A DNA stretch of 64,000 bases from Paracidovorax konjaci (lineage in GTDB: Bacteria; Pseudomonadota; Gammaproteobacteria; Burkholderiales; Burkholderiaceae_C), in the NCBI RefSeq assembly GCF_900112675.1, contig NZ_FOMQ01000003.1, forward strand, positions 62,001 through 126,000, in the 5' to 3' direction. Positions 1 to 8,548 of the stretch are shown piece by piece. Every line of letters starts with the position of its first letter. The stretch's first letter is position 1. The position numbers were made by a program, and so were the translations under genes. The notes under the pieces were generated by a model. That model was not told the origin of the DNA, did not search any database, and saw only the letters and a list, made by a program, of their open reading frames with translations.

Positions 1-1208
1 ATGCGCACCGCGAGGGCTGCGGCACAGGCCAGCGTGGCCAGCGCCACCACGCCCATCCAGCCCCACTGCGACAGGGCCACGGCGCCCAGGGCCGAGCCTG
101 CGGCCATGCCGATGAATACGCCGGTGAACAGCAGCGCGTTCAGTCGGCTGCGCGCGGCAGGGTCGAGCCCGTAGACCAGGGTCTGGTGCGCGACCAGCGT
201 GGCCTGGATGCCGAAATCGAAGCCGATGGCGCTGACCACCAGCAGGCCCAGTTGCGCCCAGGCGGGCAGCCATTGCGCGGCGGCCAGGAGCGCGAACGAC
301 ACGAGCGCGAGCCCGGCGCCCAGGCGCGTCACCCGCTCCGGCCCGCTGCGGTCGGCCAGCCGGCCGGCCAGCGGCGCGGCCAGGGCGCCTGCCGCTCCGG
401 CCAGGCCGAACGCCCCGGCCGCGGCGCTGCCCCAGTGGAACTGGCTGTGCAGCATCACCGCCAGCGTGGACCAGAAGGCGCTGAAGGCCACCGACAGCAG
501 GCCCTGCGCGAGCGCGGCGCGGCGCAGCGGCTGCTGGGCGCGCCAGAGGGATCCCATCGATGCCAGCAACGCGCCGTAGCCCAGGTGCGTGGTCGGCGCG
601 AAGCGCGGCAGCCCCCGCCAGGCCGCCACGCCCAGCAGTGCGACGGCCACCGCAGCCGCGCCGTACACCGCGCGCCAGCCGAAATGCGCCGCGCCCAGCC
701 CGCTCACCACGCGCGACAGCAGGATGCCCAGCAGCAGCCCGGTCATCACCGTGCCCACGACCTTGCCGCGCTGGTGCGCGAGCGCCACCGTGGCGGCGGC
801 GGGCACCACGTCCTGTGCCAGCGTGGCGGCCAGGCCCACCGCCAGGCTGGCGGCCAGCAGCGCACCGATGCCCGGCGCCACGGCGCTCGCCAGCAGCGCC
901 ACGGCCAGCGCCGCCGCCTTGGCGAGGATGATGCGGCGGCGGTCGTAGCGGTCGCCCAGCGGGGCGAGCAGCAGGATGCCGAGCGCGTAGCCCAGTTGCG
1001 TGAGGGTGGGCACGAAACCCACGGTGCGCTCTGCCGCATGGATGTCCGGTCCCAGCACGCCCAGCATGGGCTGGCTGTAGTAGAGCGATGCCACGCTCAC
1101 CCCGGCCGTGGTGGCCAGCAGCAGCACCAGGGAGGCGGGCACTTCGCCCGCAGCGGCACCTGTGGGCTGCGCCGGGCCGGCTGTATGCGTTTCTTGAATG
1201 GAAGCCAT
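1..1208 (-). CDS. MFS transporter, C-terminus cut by window edge
   Basis: Major facilitator superfamily permease, probably an exporter in the inner membrane. Reading from the ATG at 1208, a short polar N-terminus is followed by successive hydrophobic helices; the motif GDRYDRRR in the loop after helix 2 is the classic MFS loop 2-3 signature. About 402 residues are visible and the frame stays open to base 1, so only the last part is missing. It is divergent from the LysR gene at 1299, which by the usual arrangement would be its regulator; that link is inference. The substrate cannot be told from sequence. Confidence 0.85.
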   Translation of the reverse strand, partial: MASIQETHTAGPAQPTGAAAGEVPASLVLLLATTAGVSVASLYYSQPMLGVLGPDIHAAERTVGFVPTLTQLGYALGILLLAPLGDRYDRRRIILAKAAALAVALLASAVAPGIGALLAASLAVGLAATLAQDVVPAAATVALAHQRGKVVGTVMTGLLLGILLSRVVSGLGAAHFGWRAVYGAAAVAVALLGVAAWRGLPRFAPTTHLGYGALLASMGSLWRAQQPLRRAALAQGLLSVAFSAFWSTLAVMLHSQFHWGSAAAGAFGLAGAAGALAAPLAGRLADRSGPERVTRLGAGLALVSFALLAAAQWLPAWAQLGLLVVSAIGFDFGIQATLVAHQTLVYGLDPAARSRLNALLFTGVFIGMAAGSALGAVALSQWGWMGVVALATLACAAALAVR

Positions 1209-1298
1209 CGCGAACCTTGGAGACGAAAGAATGGTCCGCAGTGTCGTGCGCTTCACTGCGCTGCGGTAGTGGCCTGCGGCGCAGATCTGTCATACGCT

Positions 1299-2279
1299 AT
1301 GCGCATGACCACGACCGCCGCCCCCACCCTGCCCTCGGGCACGGACCGCATCGAACTGCTGCAGACCTTCGTGCGCATCGTGGAGAGCGGCAGCCTCTCG
1401 GCCGCGGCGCAGCAACTGGCCACGACCCAGCCCACCGTGAGCCGGCGCCTGCAGACGCTGGAGCGCGGGCTGGGCCTGCGCCTGCTGCAGCGCTCCACCC
1501 ATGGGATGAAGCTCACCGAAGACGGCGAGCGCTGCCTCGCCCATGCGAAAGAGCTGCTCGGCAACTGGCGGGCGATGGAGTCGGACCTGCGCGGTGCGCA
1601 GGACACGCCGCGCGGCACCCTGCGCGTGCAGGCGCCGCACGCCTTCGGGCAGGACCAGTTGATCGTGCCCCTCACGGCCTACCTGCGGCGCTATCCCGAC
1701 GTGTCGGTGGAATGGCTGCTGCACGACCGCCAGCCGGACTTCATCGCCGAGGGGCTCGACTGCGCCGTGCAGGTCGGCCCCGTGGCGGACCCGTCCGTGA
1801 TCGCCCAGCGCATCGCCGAGGTGCCCCGCATCGTGGTGGCCTCGCCCGCCCTGCTGGAGCGGCACGGCGGCGCCCCGGCGCATCCGCGGGCATTGCTGGC
1901 CCTGCCCTGGCTCGCGCTGCGCACCTACTACCTGCGCGAAGTGGTGCTCCACCCCGCGGAGGGCGGAGCGCCGCCCTTGCGCGCGGGCAGCGCCAACGGC
2001 GCGGAGACCCTTCCCATCCAGCCGCGCATGGCGACCGACAGCCTCTATGCGCTGCGCAACGCGGCCCTGGCCGGTCTCGGGGTGGCGCTGGTGTCGGCCT
2101 GGGTGGTGCAGGACGACCTGGCCGCCGGGCGGCTCGTGCACATCGTGCCGGGCTGGCTCGCCGCCGCCCTGCCCGTGCATCTGGTCTACCCGCCCACCCG
2201 GCACCCACCCGCACGGCTGCGCGCTTTCCTGGAGACCCTGCGGGAAGCGATTCCTTCGATCGCCGGCATGCGGGTGTGA
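1299..2279 (+). CDS. LysR-family transcriptional regulator
   Basis: A 326-residue LysR-type regulator. Residues 10-70 form the winged helix-turn-helix, with the family pattern FVRIVESGSLSAAAQQL and TQPTVSRRLQTLE. The rest is the periplasmic-binding-like effector domain. Two in-frame ATG codons lie at 1299 and 1305; the first is taken, the second is equally possible. It is divergently transcribed from the MFS transporter, with about 90 bp between the starts, a common LysR arrangement that suggests control of the transporter in response to a small ligand. The ligand is unknown. Confidence 0.9.
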   Translation: MRMTTTAAPTLPSGTDRIELLQTFVRIVESGSLSAAAQQLATTQPTVSRRLQTLERGLGLRLLQRSTHGMKLTEDGERCLAHAKELLGNWRAMESDLRGAQDTPRGTLRVQAPHAFGQDQLIVPLTAYLRRYPDVSVEWLLHDRQPDFIAEGLDCAVQVGPVADPSVIAQRIAEVPRIVVASPALLERHGGAPAHPRALLALPWLALRTYYLREVVLHPAEGGAPPLRAGSANGAETLPIQPRMATDSLYALRNAALAGLGVALVSAWVVQDDLAAGRLVHIVPGWLAAALPVHLVYPPTRHPPARLRAFLETLREAIPSIAGMRV

Positions 2280-2280
2280 G

Positions 2281-2406
2281 GCGGGGGCTCCGGCGCCCGT
2301 CGACGTGGGCACGCTCAATGCCAAAGGCTCGCTGTACCTCACGCGGCCCTCGCTGGCCGCGCGCACGGCCACGGCGGCCCGGTACCAGGAGCGTGCGCGG
2401 ATGGCC
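2281..2406 (+). pseudogene. Remnant of a quinone oxidoreductase C-terminus
   Basis: The frame starting at 2281 reads VDVGTLNAKGSLYLTRPSLA followed by ARTATAARYQERA. This closely matches the part of zeta-crystallin-type NADPH:quinone reductases near the C-terminus, where GSL(Y/F)LTRPSL and TAT are characteristic. No start codon and no upstream part of such a gene are present: the LysR gene ends at 2279. After about 40 residues the similarity is lost. It is read here as a deletion scar left when most of an oxidoreductase gene was lost. The family match is from memory and needs a protein search. Confidence 0.6.
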
Positions 2407-2498
2407 GCCCCCGCGAATGGGTGGTGGCGTGGTTCGCGAACCGGGAGCCCTGGTACGGCGAGCCCGGCGAGGGGCCCGACGACCACCGGCCGCCCGGC

Positions 2499-3605
2499 TC
2501 AGGCCACCTTGAGCGCCGCCCGCCCTTGCGCCGAGCGGTCCCGCTCCGCCACCCGCTCGCGCACGCGCGGCAGCAGTTCACGGCCATAGAGGACCGCATC
2601 GACCAGCGGGTCGAACCCGCGCAGCAGGAAGGTGGTGATGCCCAGGTCGTAGTACTTGAGCAGCGCGTCGGCCACCTGGTCGGGCGTGCCCACGAGCGAG
2701 GTCGAGTTGGAGCGCCCGCCGTTCTCGCGCGCGATCGCCGTCCAGAGCCTTTCGTCCACGCGGTCGCCCAGCGCCGCATCGGACAGCAGACGGCGCGCGC
2801 CCTCGCTCTGCTGCGGCCCCGTGCCCCGCGTGTAGCCCTGCTGCACCTTCAGGCGCCGCGTGGTCTCCAGGATCTCCCCCGCCCGGTCCCAGGCCTCGCC
2901 CTCGGTGCGCCCCAGGATCGGGCGGAAGGAAATGCTGAACCCCGGGCTCCGGCCATGCCCGGCCGCCTCGGCGCGCACGCGGCGCACCAGGTCCCCGGCC
3001 TGGGCCAGCGATTCGCCCCAGAGCGCGTAGACATCGGCATGGCGGCCGGCCACGCGCAGCGCGGGCTCGGAGGCCCCGCCGAAATACAGCGGCACCCCGC
3101 CGGGCTGCAGCGGCTTGACCTCCGACCATGCGCCCTGCACGCGGTAGTGCGCGCCCTCGTGGTCGAAAGGCCGGTCCTCGGTCCAGACGCGACGCAGCAG
3201 CCCCAGGTACTCGTCGGTGCGCGCATAGCGCTCGTCGTGCGAGAGAAAGTCGCCATCGCGCCGCTGGTCTTCGTCGGAGCCGCCCGTGATGGTGTGCACG
3301 GCCAGCCGGCCGCCGCTGTAGTGGTCCAGCGTGGCGAACTGGCGCGCGGCCAGCGTCGGCGCCACGAAGCCGGGCCGGTGCGCCAGCAGGAAATGGATGC
3401 GCTCGGTGGCCGCCGCGGCATAGGCCACGGTCAGCACGGTATCGGGGCTGGTGGCACTGGCAGGCACCAGGATGCGGTCGAACCCCGCGTGTTCGTGCGC
3501 CTGGGCGAAGGCTCGCACATAGGCGGTATCCACCGCCGGCCCCTGCCGGACGATGGTTTCGGACACTTCGTGCGGCTGGATCATTCCGATGAACTGGGCG
3601 GGCAT
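2499..3605 (-). CDS. LLM-class flavin-dependent monooxygenase
   Basis: A 368-residue enzyme of the bacterial luciferase-like family, resembling alkanesulfonate monooxygenase SsuD and related FMNH2-dependent enzymes. Signs are the N-terminal beta/alpha barrel start FIGMIQPHEVSE, the segment HFLLAHRPGFVAPTLAARQ, and LAVHTITGGSDEDQRRDGD, which is typical of the SsuD subgroup. Such enzymes use reduced flavin from a partner reductase and oxygen to cleave carbon-sulfur bonds or oxidise related compounds. No reductase or sulfonate ABC transporter is adjacent, so the exact substrate is not known. The next genes to the right (cysteine dioxygenase, rhodanese) also concern sulfur, which fits an organosulfur role by inference. 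Confidence 0.85.
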   Translation of the reverse strand: MPAQFIGMIQPHEVSETIVRQGPAVDTAYVRAFAQAHEHAGFDRILVPASATSPDTVLTVAYAAAATERIHFLLAHRPGFVAPTLAARQFATLDHYSGGRLAVHTITGGSDEDQRRDGDFLSHDERYARTDEYLGLLRRVWTEDRPFDHEGAHYRVQGAWSEVKPLQPGGVPLYFGGASEPALRVAGRHADVYALWGESLAQAGDLVRRVRAEAAGHGRSPGFSISFRPILGRTEGEAWDRAGEILETTRRLKVQQGYTRGTGPQQSEGARRLLSDAALGDRVDERLWTAIARENGGRSNSTSLVGTPDQVADALLKYYDLGITTFLLRGFDPLVDAVLYGRELLPRVRERVAERDRSAQGRAALKVA

Positions 3606-3820
3606 GCGGACTCCTTGTGTGGGCCCTCGCGGGCCGGTGCATGGCGGGGAAAGGGGAAGACGGGCGGCCATGGTCCCCCTGCGGCGCCGCAGCCGGCAAC
3701 GAAGGAAAACGCCTGAGCAACTGCGCTTTCCGGCGCAATCGGTGGAGAAAGAACAAAACCGCCGATGCATATGCGAAACCGTCAGTACCGTGCGGCGCGG
3801 CGGGCTGCTGCAATCGGCCC

Positions 3821-4471
3821 ATGGTTTCTTCGACGCCCCACGCGCCCCCGGCCGCGGCAGACATCGGGCCGCTGCGGCGTTTCGTGCAGCGGTTCACGCA
3901 GCTCATCGACACCCGCCCCGCCGAGCCCGAAGTGATCCGGCACGGCAGCGCCCTGCTGGCCGAACTGGTCGCGCAGGACGGCTGGCTGCCGGCCGATTAC
4001 GCCCGGCCCGACCCGGCGCGCTACCAGCAGTACCTGCTGCACGCCGATGCGCTCGACCGCTTCTCGGTGGTGAGCTTCGTCTGGGGGCCGGGGCAGTCCA
4101 CGCCCATCCACGACCACACCGTGTGGGGCCTGATCGGCATGCTGCGCGGCGGCGAGGATGCCCAGGGCTTCGCGCAGGACGCCGAAGGCCGCTGGCAGCC
4201 CAGCGGCCCCTCGCACCGGCTGCGGCCCGGCGATGTCGAGGCCGTCTCGCCGCGCATCGGCGACGTGCACCGCGTGGGCAATGCGTTCACCGACGCGGTC
4301 TCGGTCAGCATCCACGTGTATGGCGCCAACATCGGCAACGTGCACCGGTCGGTGTACCCGCCGGAGGGCGGCCGCAAGCCCTTCGTCTCGGGCTACAGCA
4401 ATGCGGCGCTGCCCAACCTGTGGTGGGCGCCGGCCGCGACGCCACCGCCCGCAGCCCAGGCCACCGCATGA
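3821..4471 (+). CDS. Cysteine dioxygenase-type cupin protein
   Basis: A 216-residue protein of the cysteine dioxygenase family, which uses ferrous iron and oxygen to turn cysteine (or a related thiol such as 3-mercaptopropionate) into the sulfinate. The cupin metal site is visible as STPIHDHTVWG, giving two of the three His ligands, and the third is likely the His in VSIHVYG. The ATG at 3821 gives the expected family length of about 200 residues. Its stop is 52 bp before the tetra-rhodanese gene, so the two are probably cotranscribed and may act together in thiol oxidation and sulfur transfer. Confidence 0.85.
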   Translation: MVSSTPHAPPAAADIGPLRRFVQRFTQLIDTRPAEPEVIRHGSALLAELVAQDGWLPADYARPDPARYQQYLLHADALDRFSVVSFVWGPGQSTPIHDHTVWGLIGMLRGGEDAQGFAQDAEGRWQPSGPSHRLRPGDVEAVSPRIGDVHRVGNAFTDAVSVSIHVYGANIGNVHRSVYPPEGGRKPFVSGYSNAALPNLWWAPAATPPPAAQATA

Positions 4472-4523
4472 CGGACCGCCCGCCGCCCACCCTCCCCTGC
4501 ATCCGCATCCGCGACTCCATTCC

Positions 4524-6176
4524 ATGACCGCCCTGCTCACCCCCTCCCGTGCCGTGACCGCCCCCGGCACCGTCCTGCAGGCCCTGCGCGCCCGCACCGA
4601 GATCGCGCTGCTCGACGTGCGCGAGGAAGCGCCGTTCGCGCAGGGCCATCCGCTCTTCGCGGCCAACCTGCCCCTGGGCCGCATCGAGGTGGAAGCCTGG
4701 GCGCGCATCCCGCGGCGCTCCACGCCCATCGTGGTGTACGACGACGGCGAAGGCCTCGCGGCGCAGGCCGTGCAGGCGCTGCGCCGCCTGGGCTACACCG
4801 AGGTATCGGAACTGGCCGGCGGCCTGCAGGGCTGGAAGGACGCCGGCGGCGAACCCTTCATCGACGTGAACGTGCCGAGCAAGGCCTTCGGCGAATGGCT
4901 GGAGGACCGGCGGCACACGCCCTCGCTCTCCGCGCTGGAGGTCAGGGCGCTGCTCGACGAACGCGCCGACGTGGTGGTGCTCGACGCGCGCCGCTTCGAC
5001 GAATACCAGACCATGAACATCCCCGGCAGCACCAGCGTGCCGGGCGCCGAACTCGTGCTGCGCGCCCGGTCGCTTGCGCCCGATCCCGCCACGCGCATCA
5101 TCGTGAACTGCGCGGGCCGCACGCGCAGCATCATCGGCACGCAGTCGCTGGTGAACGCCGGTATCCCCAACCCGGTGGCTGCACTGCGCAACGGCACCAT
5201 CGGCTGGCTGCTCGCGGGGCAGGCGCTGGAGCACGGCGCCGCACGGCGGCCCGGGCCGGTGGATGGCGCCGCGCGCGCCGATGCCGCGATCCGCGCGCGC
5301 GCCGTGGCCGACCGCGCGGGCGTGCGCCGCGCCAGGGCCGCCGACCTGCAGCGCTTCGCCGCCGAGGCAGGCCAGCGCACCACCTACCGCATCGACGTGC
5401 GCACCCCCGAGGAATATGTCCAGGGCCACGTGCCGGGCTGGCGCAACGTGCCCGGCGGGCAACTGGTGCAGGAGACCGACCACACCGCGCCCGTGCGCGG
5501 CGCCCGCATCGTGCTGGTGGACGGCGAGGACGCCACGCGCGCCGACATGACCGCCTCGTGGCTCGCGCAGATGGGCTGGGAGGCCTGGGTGTGGGACGAC
5601 GCCGTGGATGCCGCCCGCACCGAGAGCGGCTCGCCGCTCCCGCTGGCGCCCGAGCCCGCCGGCCCGCTCAACTGGGTCTCGCCCCGGCAACTGGCACGTT
5701 GGCTGGGCCTGCCCGATGAAGGTGGCGCCGCCACCGCCACCGCGGCCGCCGGCGCCGCGAACGTGGCCGTGCTGGATTTCACGGCCAGCGCGCGCTACGT
5801 GCAGCGCCACATCCCGGGCGCGTGGTTCGCGCTACGCTCGGCCCTGCCGGCCGCGCTGGCGGCCATCCCGCGCGCGGACCGGTACGTGCTGACCTGCGGC
5901 ACCGGCTTCCTGGCCCGCTATGCGGCGCAGGACGTGGCCCGCTGGACGGGCGCGCCCGTATCGGTGCTGGAAGGCGGCACGCAGGCCTGGATCGACACCG
6001 GCCTGCCCCTCGACCACGGCGAGGCGCGCCTGGCGTCGCCGCGCACCGACCGCTACCGCCGCCCCTACGAAGGCACGGACGCGCCCCGCGAAGCCATGCA
6101 GGCCTACCTGGACTGGGAGTTCGGCCTCATCGCCCAACTGGAGCGCGACGGAACGCACGCCTTCACCGCGGTCTGA
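4524..6176 (+). CDS. Four-domain rhodanese-like sulfurtransferase
   Basis: A 550-residue protein made of four consecutive rhodanese-like domains of roughly 130 residues. Domain 2 has the catalytic loop NCAGRTRS and domain 4 has TCGTGFLAR, each with the Cys that carries persulfide. In domains 1 and 3 the matching positions read VVYDDGEGLA and LVDGEDATRA, with no Cys, so these are probably structural or regulatory. Rhodaneses move sulfane sulfur from thiosulfate or persulfides to acceptors such as cyanide or thiols. It follows the cysteine dioxygenase gene, and the pairing suggests a joint role in thiol or sulfinate metabolism. The four-domain arrangement is less common than one or two domains. 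Confidence 0.85.
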   Translation: MTALLTPSRAVTAPGTVLQALRARTEIALLDVREEAPFAQGHPLFAANLPLGRIEVEAWARIPRRSTPIVVYDDGEGLAAQAVQALRRLGYTEVSELAGGLQGWKDAGGEPFIDVNVPSKAFGEWLEDRRHTPSLSALEVRALLDERADVVVLDARRFDEYQTMNIPGSTSVPGAELVLRARSLAPDPATRIIVNCAGRTRSIIGTQSLVNAGIPNPVAALRNGTIGWLLAGQALEHGAARRPGPVDGAARADAAIRARAVADRAGVRRARAADLQRFAAEAGQRTTYRIDVRTPEEYVQGHVPGWRNVPGGQLVQETDHTAPVRGARIVLVDGEDATRADMTASWLAQMGWEAWVWDDAVDAARTESGSPLPLAPEPAGPLNWVSPRQLARWLGLPDEGGAATATAAAGAANVAVLDFTASARYVQRHIPGAWFALRSALPAALAAIPRADRYVLTCGTGFLARYAAQDVARWTGAPVSVLEGGTQAWIDTGLPLDHGEARLASPRTDRYRRPYEGTDAPREAMQAYLDWEFGLIAQLERDGTHAFTAV

Positions 6177-6230
6177 CCGCCGCAGCGGCCGATGCGCGCG
6201 CCTTCGCGGAAACCGCCGCCAAAGTACGGA

Positions 6231-6236
6231 TAGAAT
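6231..6236 (+). promoter_or_regulatory. Orphaned tRNA-Gly promoter -10 box
   Basis: TAGAAT lies 30 bp upstream of the truncated tRNA-Gly 5' end at 6266. Before the island inserted, this would have driven the tRNA-Gly gene now found at 21587. No good -35 box stands at the usual spacing, so the call rests on the -10 match and position. Confidence 0.4.
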
Positions 6237-6264
6237 CCCTTCCGGCCGCTGCAATGGCGGCCCA

Positions 6265-6286
6265 TGCGGGTGTAGTTCAATGGTAG
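6265..6286. repeat. attL, direct repeat of tRNA-Gly 5' end
   Basis: These 22 bases repeat exactly at 21586-21607. They cover the first 21 bases of tRNA-Gly (acceptor strand, D-stem and most of the D-loop) and one base before it. The tRNA sequence breaks off after TGGTAG and changes to island sequence. Confidence 0.85.
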
Positions 6287-6313
6287 GATTTCAAACCAAA
6301 GAACAACACTCGC

Positions 6314-6341
6314 AAGCCATTGATTTCAAAAGACTTTTTGA
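6314..6341. repeat. Left arm-type inverted repeat
   Basis: The segment containing CATTGATTT and GACTTTTT is matched, with a few differences, by the reverse complement of 21554-21581 near the right end. In an excised circle the two would flank the recombination core in opposite orientations, as integrase arm sites do. Confidence 0.5.
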
Positions 6342-6387
6342 GATTTCACCTCAAAACTACAGTCTTCAAACTGACCCACTGAACTGA

Positions 6388-6428
6388 CCCACCTAGTCTA
6401 GCGTGCTCCGCTAGGAGGTGGGTTTTTT
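6388..6428 (+). terminator. Rho-independent terminator at island left end
   Basis: A hairpin with outer stem CCCACCT/AGGTGGG and inner stem CTAGCG/CGCTAG is followed by six T. It would stop transcription entering from the orphaned tRNA promoter before it reaches the first island gene. Confidence 0.75.
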
Positions 6429-6455
6429 GTTGCTTGCCACAACAGTCAAAATCAT

Positions 6456-6863
6456 ATGAAATTGACTGATATAGACTTCATAGAGCAGATCTACTTGACT
6501 GCTGGAAGCAAGCTTCTGCTAAATCCAACACAACTGGAAGAACTACTTGGTATCTCAACCAAGCAGCAGTCGAAGCTCAGGACGGAAGGCCGGTTTCCCA
6601 TTCCCTTCAAGAACATTGGAAGGCTGGTCTACTATTCAATCTACGATGTGGCTGACTTCTTGTTGAATGGTGAAAGCACACCTTCCAAAGAAGTTCATCA
6701 GGAAGCACCCGTCCCCATCGTCAAGAAGAAGCCTTCTAAGGCCAAGGCACCAGTTCAAGATCTATCGCATATCTTCTTGATTCATGCCTTTTCTCAATCT
6801 TTGGAAGAACGTGTACTACTACGACAGGAGCTAGCTTATCAAAATAAAGGAAAAGCTAGTTGA
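6456..6863 (+). CDS. Putative HTH DNA-binding protein
   Basis: A 135-residue protein whose residues 25-70 look like a MerR/excisionase-type helix-turn-helix: LNPTQLEELLGISTKQQSKL, then FPIPFKNIGRLVYYSIYDV, the usual helix, wing and second helix pattern in which a residue pair such as GR and the phrase YSIYDVADFL sit in the wing. The C-terminal part is Lys- and Pro-rich and ends in a short helix. It is the first gene inside the left end of the island, a common place for an excisionase or copy-number regulator, but neither role is proven. No clear Shine-Dalgarno sequence precedes the ATG. Confidence 0.6.
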   Translation: MKLTDIDFIEQIYLTAGSKLLLNPTQLEELLGISTKQQSKLRTEGRFPIPFKNIGRLVYYSIYDVADFLLNGESTPSKEVHQEAPVPIVKKKPSKAKAPVQDLSHIFLIHAFSQSLEERVLLRQELAYQNKGKAS

Positions 6864-6969
6864 CGCTACCTTTTTATCGCCATAGAGTACAACCATCAAC
6901 AAGCAAAAACTATGTAAAATCTTGTTGAGAACAGGCAACTGCACACTACTCTATCCTGGAGAAACATTG

Positions 6970-7446
6970 ATGGCTGAAAAGAAACTGACACTTGCTGACA
7001 TTCTTGCCAAGCGCAAGGAATTTGAAGACATGGTTGCCGCACAACTGGAAGCAGAGCGTCCCGCTGCGCTCGCTAGTGTTCAAGAGCAGATTAAGCTCTT
7101 CAGCTTCACGGCTGACGAATTGGGCTTTCAGTCCACGCCGGCTCCACGTGCTACCAGCAGCAACAAGGCAAGCAGCGGTGGCACCCGCGTCATGACCAAG
7201 CCTCTCAAGTCCATGCACGACATTGGCCTGAATGGTGTGTGGCTCGCACACCCTCCCAAGTTCTTGGAACTGGAAGGCGCTTTCACCACCTACAAATCTG
7301 GCAAGTCTGTGGATGCATGGCTGGTTAATCCCACCGATAAGGTCACCAAGCTCAACTTCCTCAAGAAGCTGTCCAGCCGCGAAGGCAAGGTTCCCACCAA
7401 GGAACAACTGGGCGAGATCACTGAAGCCGAATTCAAAGCGGCCTAA
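6970..7446 (+). CDS. H-NS-like protein with divergent C-terminus
   Basis: A 158-residue protein. The N-terminus (LADILAKRKEFEDMVAAQLE, then a helix ending FSFTADELGF) has the charged coiled-coil pattern and the tail ending in TADELG that is common in betaproteobacterial H-NS-family proteins, where it mediates oligomerisation. The C-terminus contains GVWLAHPPKFL, vaguely like the G-x-W core of the H-NS DNA-binding loop, but the usual aromatic-Gly-Arg-Gly motif is absent. The start at 6970 is preceded by GGAGA at a good distance. It may silence the AT-rich island or modify host H-NS by mixed oligomers; that is inference. A strong terminator follows the gene. Confidence 0.5.
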   Translation: MAEKKLTLADILAKRKEFEDMVAAQLEAERPAALASVQEQIKLFSFTADELGFQSTPAPRATSSNKASSGGTRVMTKPLKSMHDIGLNGVWLAHPPKFLELEGAFTTYKSGKSVDAWLVNPTDKVTKLNFLKKLSSREGKVPTKEQLGEITEAEFKAA

Positions 7447-7462
7447 ACGCTTCTTCCTTAGC

Positions 7463-7487
7463 AAAAGCACCCTCCAGGGTGCTTTTT
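7463..7487 (+). terminator. Terminator after the H-NS-like gene
   Basis: Stem AAAAGCACCC / GGGTGCTTTT with loop TCCA and a following T tract. It is one of several hairpins in the island built on a GCACC/GGTGC stem. Confidence 0.8.
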
Positions 7488-7573
7488 AATTATGGGTTGA
7501 ATAAATAAAATTTATTTCATAGCAAGTCATGAAATGAGTTGCGATTTGATGCAACTCAACCATTCATTAGGTA

Positions 7574-8548
7574 GTGGCTATCAAGGCAGTAGTGAGAGAA
7601 TCTTGCCTCTTTAATAACGGAGGGAAGATGTCTGCCGATCTCGCTGCAACGTTCTACACCATGAGCTACGGGCAAGAACTTGCCAAATCCATGGAGAACA
7701 ATCAAGCCGATGTGCTTGTTCTCACATTTCCTCAGTATTTCAGTATCTTGGAAGACAAGACAAAGAATAATCCACGGCTTGAAAATACTATACGAACTAT
7801 TCTTGCGAATACTTCATTTGGAAAATACTGGGTGGGGACTTTTAGCCCCAATGCTTCTCAGCCCTGGGTAGGTCCTACTGCACAAAGTGCCAATGACGTT
7901 ATTGCCATAACGAAGACATTAAATGCCATTGGCATGGCAGGCATTACGAGTTATGTGAAGAGCACTTCTACTGGAACTTACATAATTATCAAGGGCTATG
8001 CTGCTCGCCGTAGCGGAGCCCTTACTGGGACAAGATACTTAGCCACCAATCCATTGATGATGAAGTTTGGACTTGGTGTTCAGAGTTTAAAGGGAATTGC
8101 GATTGGCGGTTTTATTCTTGGTGTGGTTGTTTCCACCGGTATAGAGGTCATAGATTTCATTTTCAACAATGAAAAAACCATGTATGACCTTGTAGGAGGT
8201 ATCGGTGTAGAAGCAGTAAAAGGGGGGCTTGGAGGTCTGGTTGCTTATGTGGCGGGCACATTTGTTGGTTCTGTCACTGCGGTTGCAATCGCACCTCTTG
8301 TGATAATGGGTATCGCTGCATTTATTGCAGGAACTTATTTAAATAGCAAGGACGACGAATATCAAATAAAGTCCAAAGTTATTTGGGCATTGAAGAGATT
8401 GCCTGAGAATACTAAACAAGGTTTATACTGGGTAGATGAAAAATCAGAGTCTTGGATAAATGGCGCCAAAAATGCCATTGAAAATAATGAACGTAAAATA
8501 AGTCAAGATTTGGTCCATTGGCTTTGCCCCATATGCAGGAGATATTAA
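7574..8548 (+). CDS. Glycine-rich membrane protein, possible pore-forming toxin
   Basis: A 324-residue protein with a GTG start. Residues 1-150 are soluble in character. Around residues 175-200 and 215-260 lie long hydrophobic, glycine-rich stretches (GIAIGGFILGVVVSTGIEVI; then GGLGGLVAYVAGTFVG) followed by a polar tail. I recall this layout from uncharacterised bacterial proteins with an amphipathic N-terminus and hydrophobic hairpins, and it resembles colicin-like or contact-dependent pore-formers in outline. No catalytic motif is visible. The stop is immediately followed by the start of a small membrane protein gene, so the two are translationally coupled and could be a toxin and its immunity protein. 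This is a hypothesis, not an identification. Confidence 0.55.
   Translation: MAIKAVVRESCLFNNGGKMSADLAATFYTMSYGQELAKSMENNQADVLVLTFPQYFSILEDKTKNNPRLENTIRTILANTSFGKYWVGTFSPNASQPWVGPTAQSANDVIAITKTLNAIGMAGITSYVKSTSTGTYIIIKGYAARRSGALTGTRYLATNPLMMKFGLGVQSLKGIAIGGFILGVVVSTGIEVIDFIFNNEKTMYDLVGGIGVEAVKGGLGGLVAYVAGTFVGSVTAVAIAPLVIMGIAAFIAGTYLNSKDDEYQIKSKVIWALKRLPENTKQGLYWVDEKSESWINGAKNAIENNERKISQDLVHWLCPICRRY

Noticed and set aside
6265-6290. A second tRNA-Gly gene at the left boundary
   Set aside because: Only the first 21 bases of the tRNA are present; no anticodon arm, T-arm or CCA follows.
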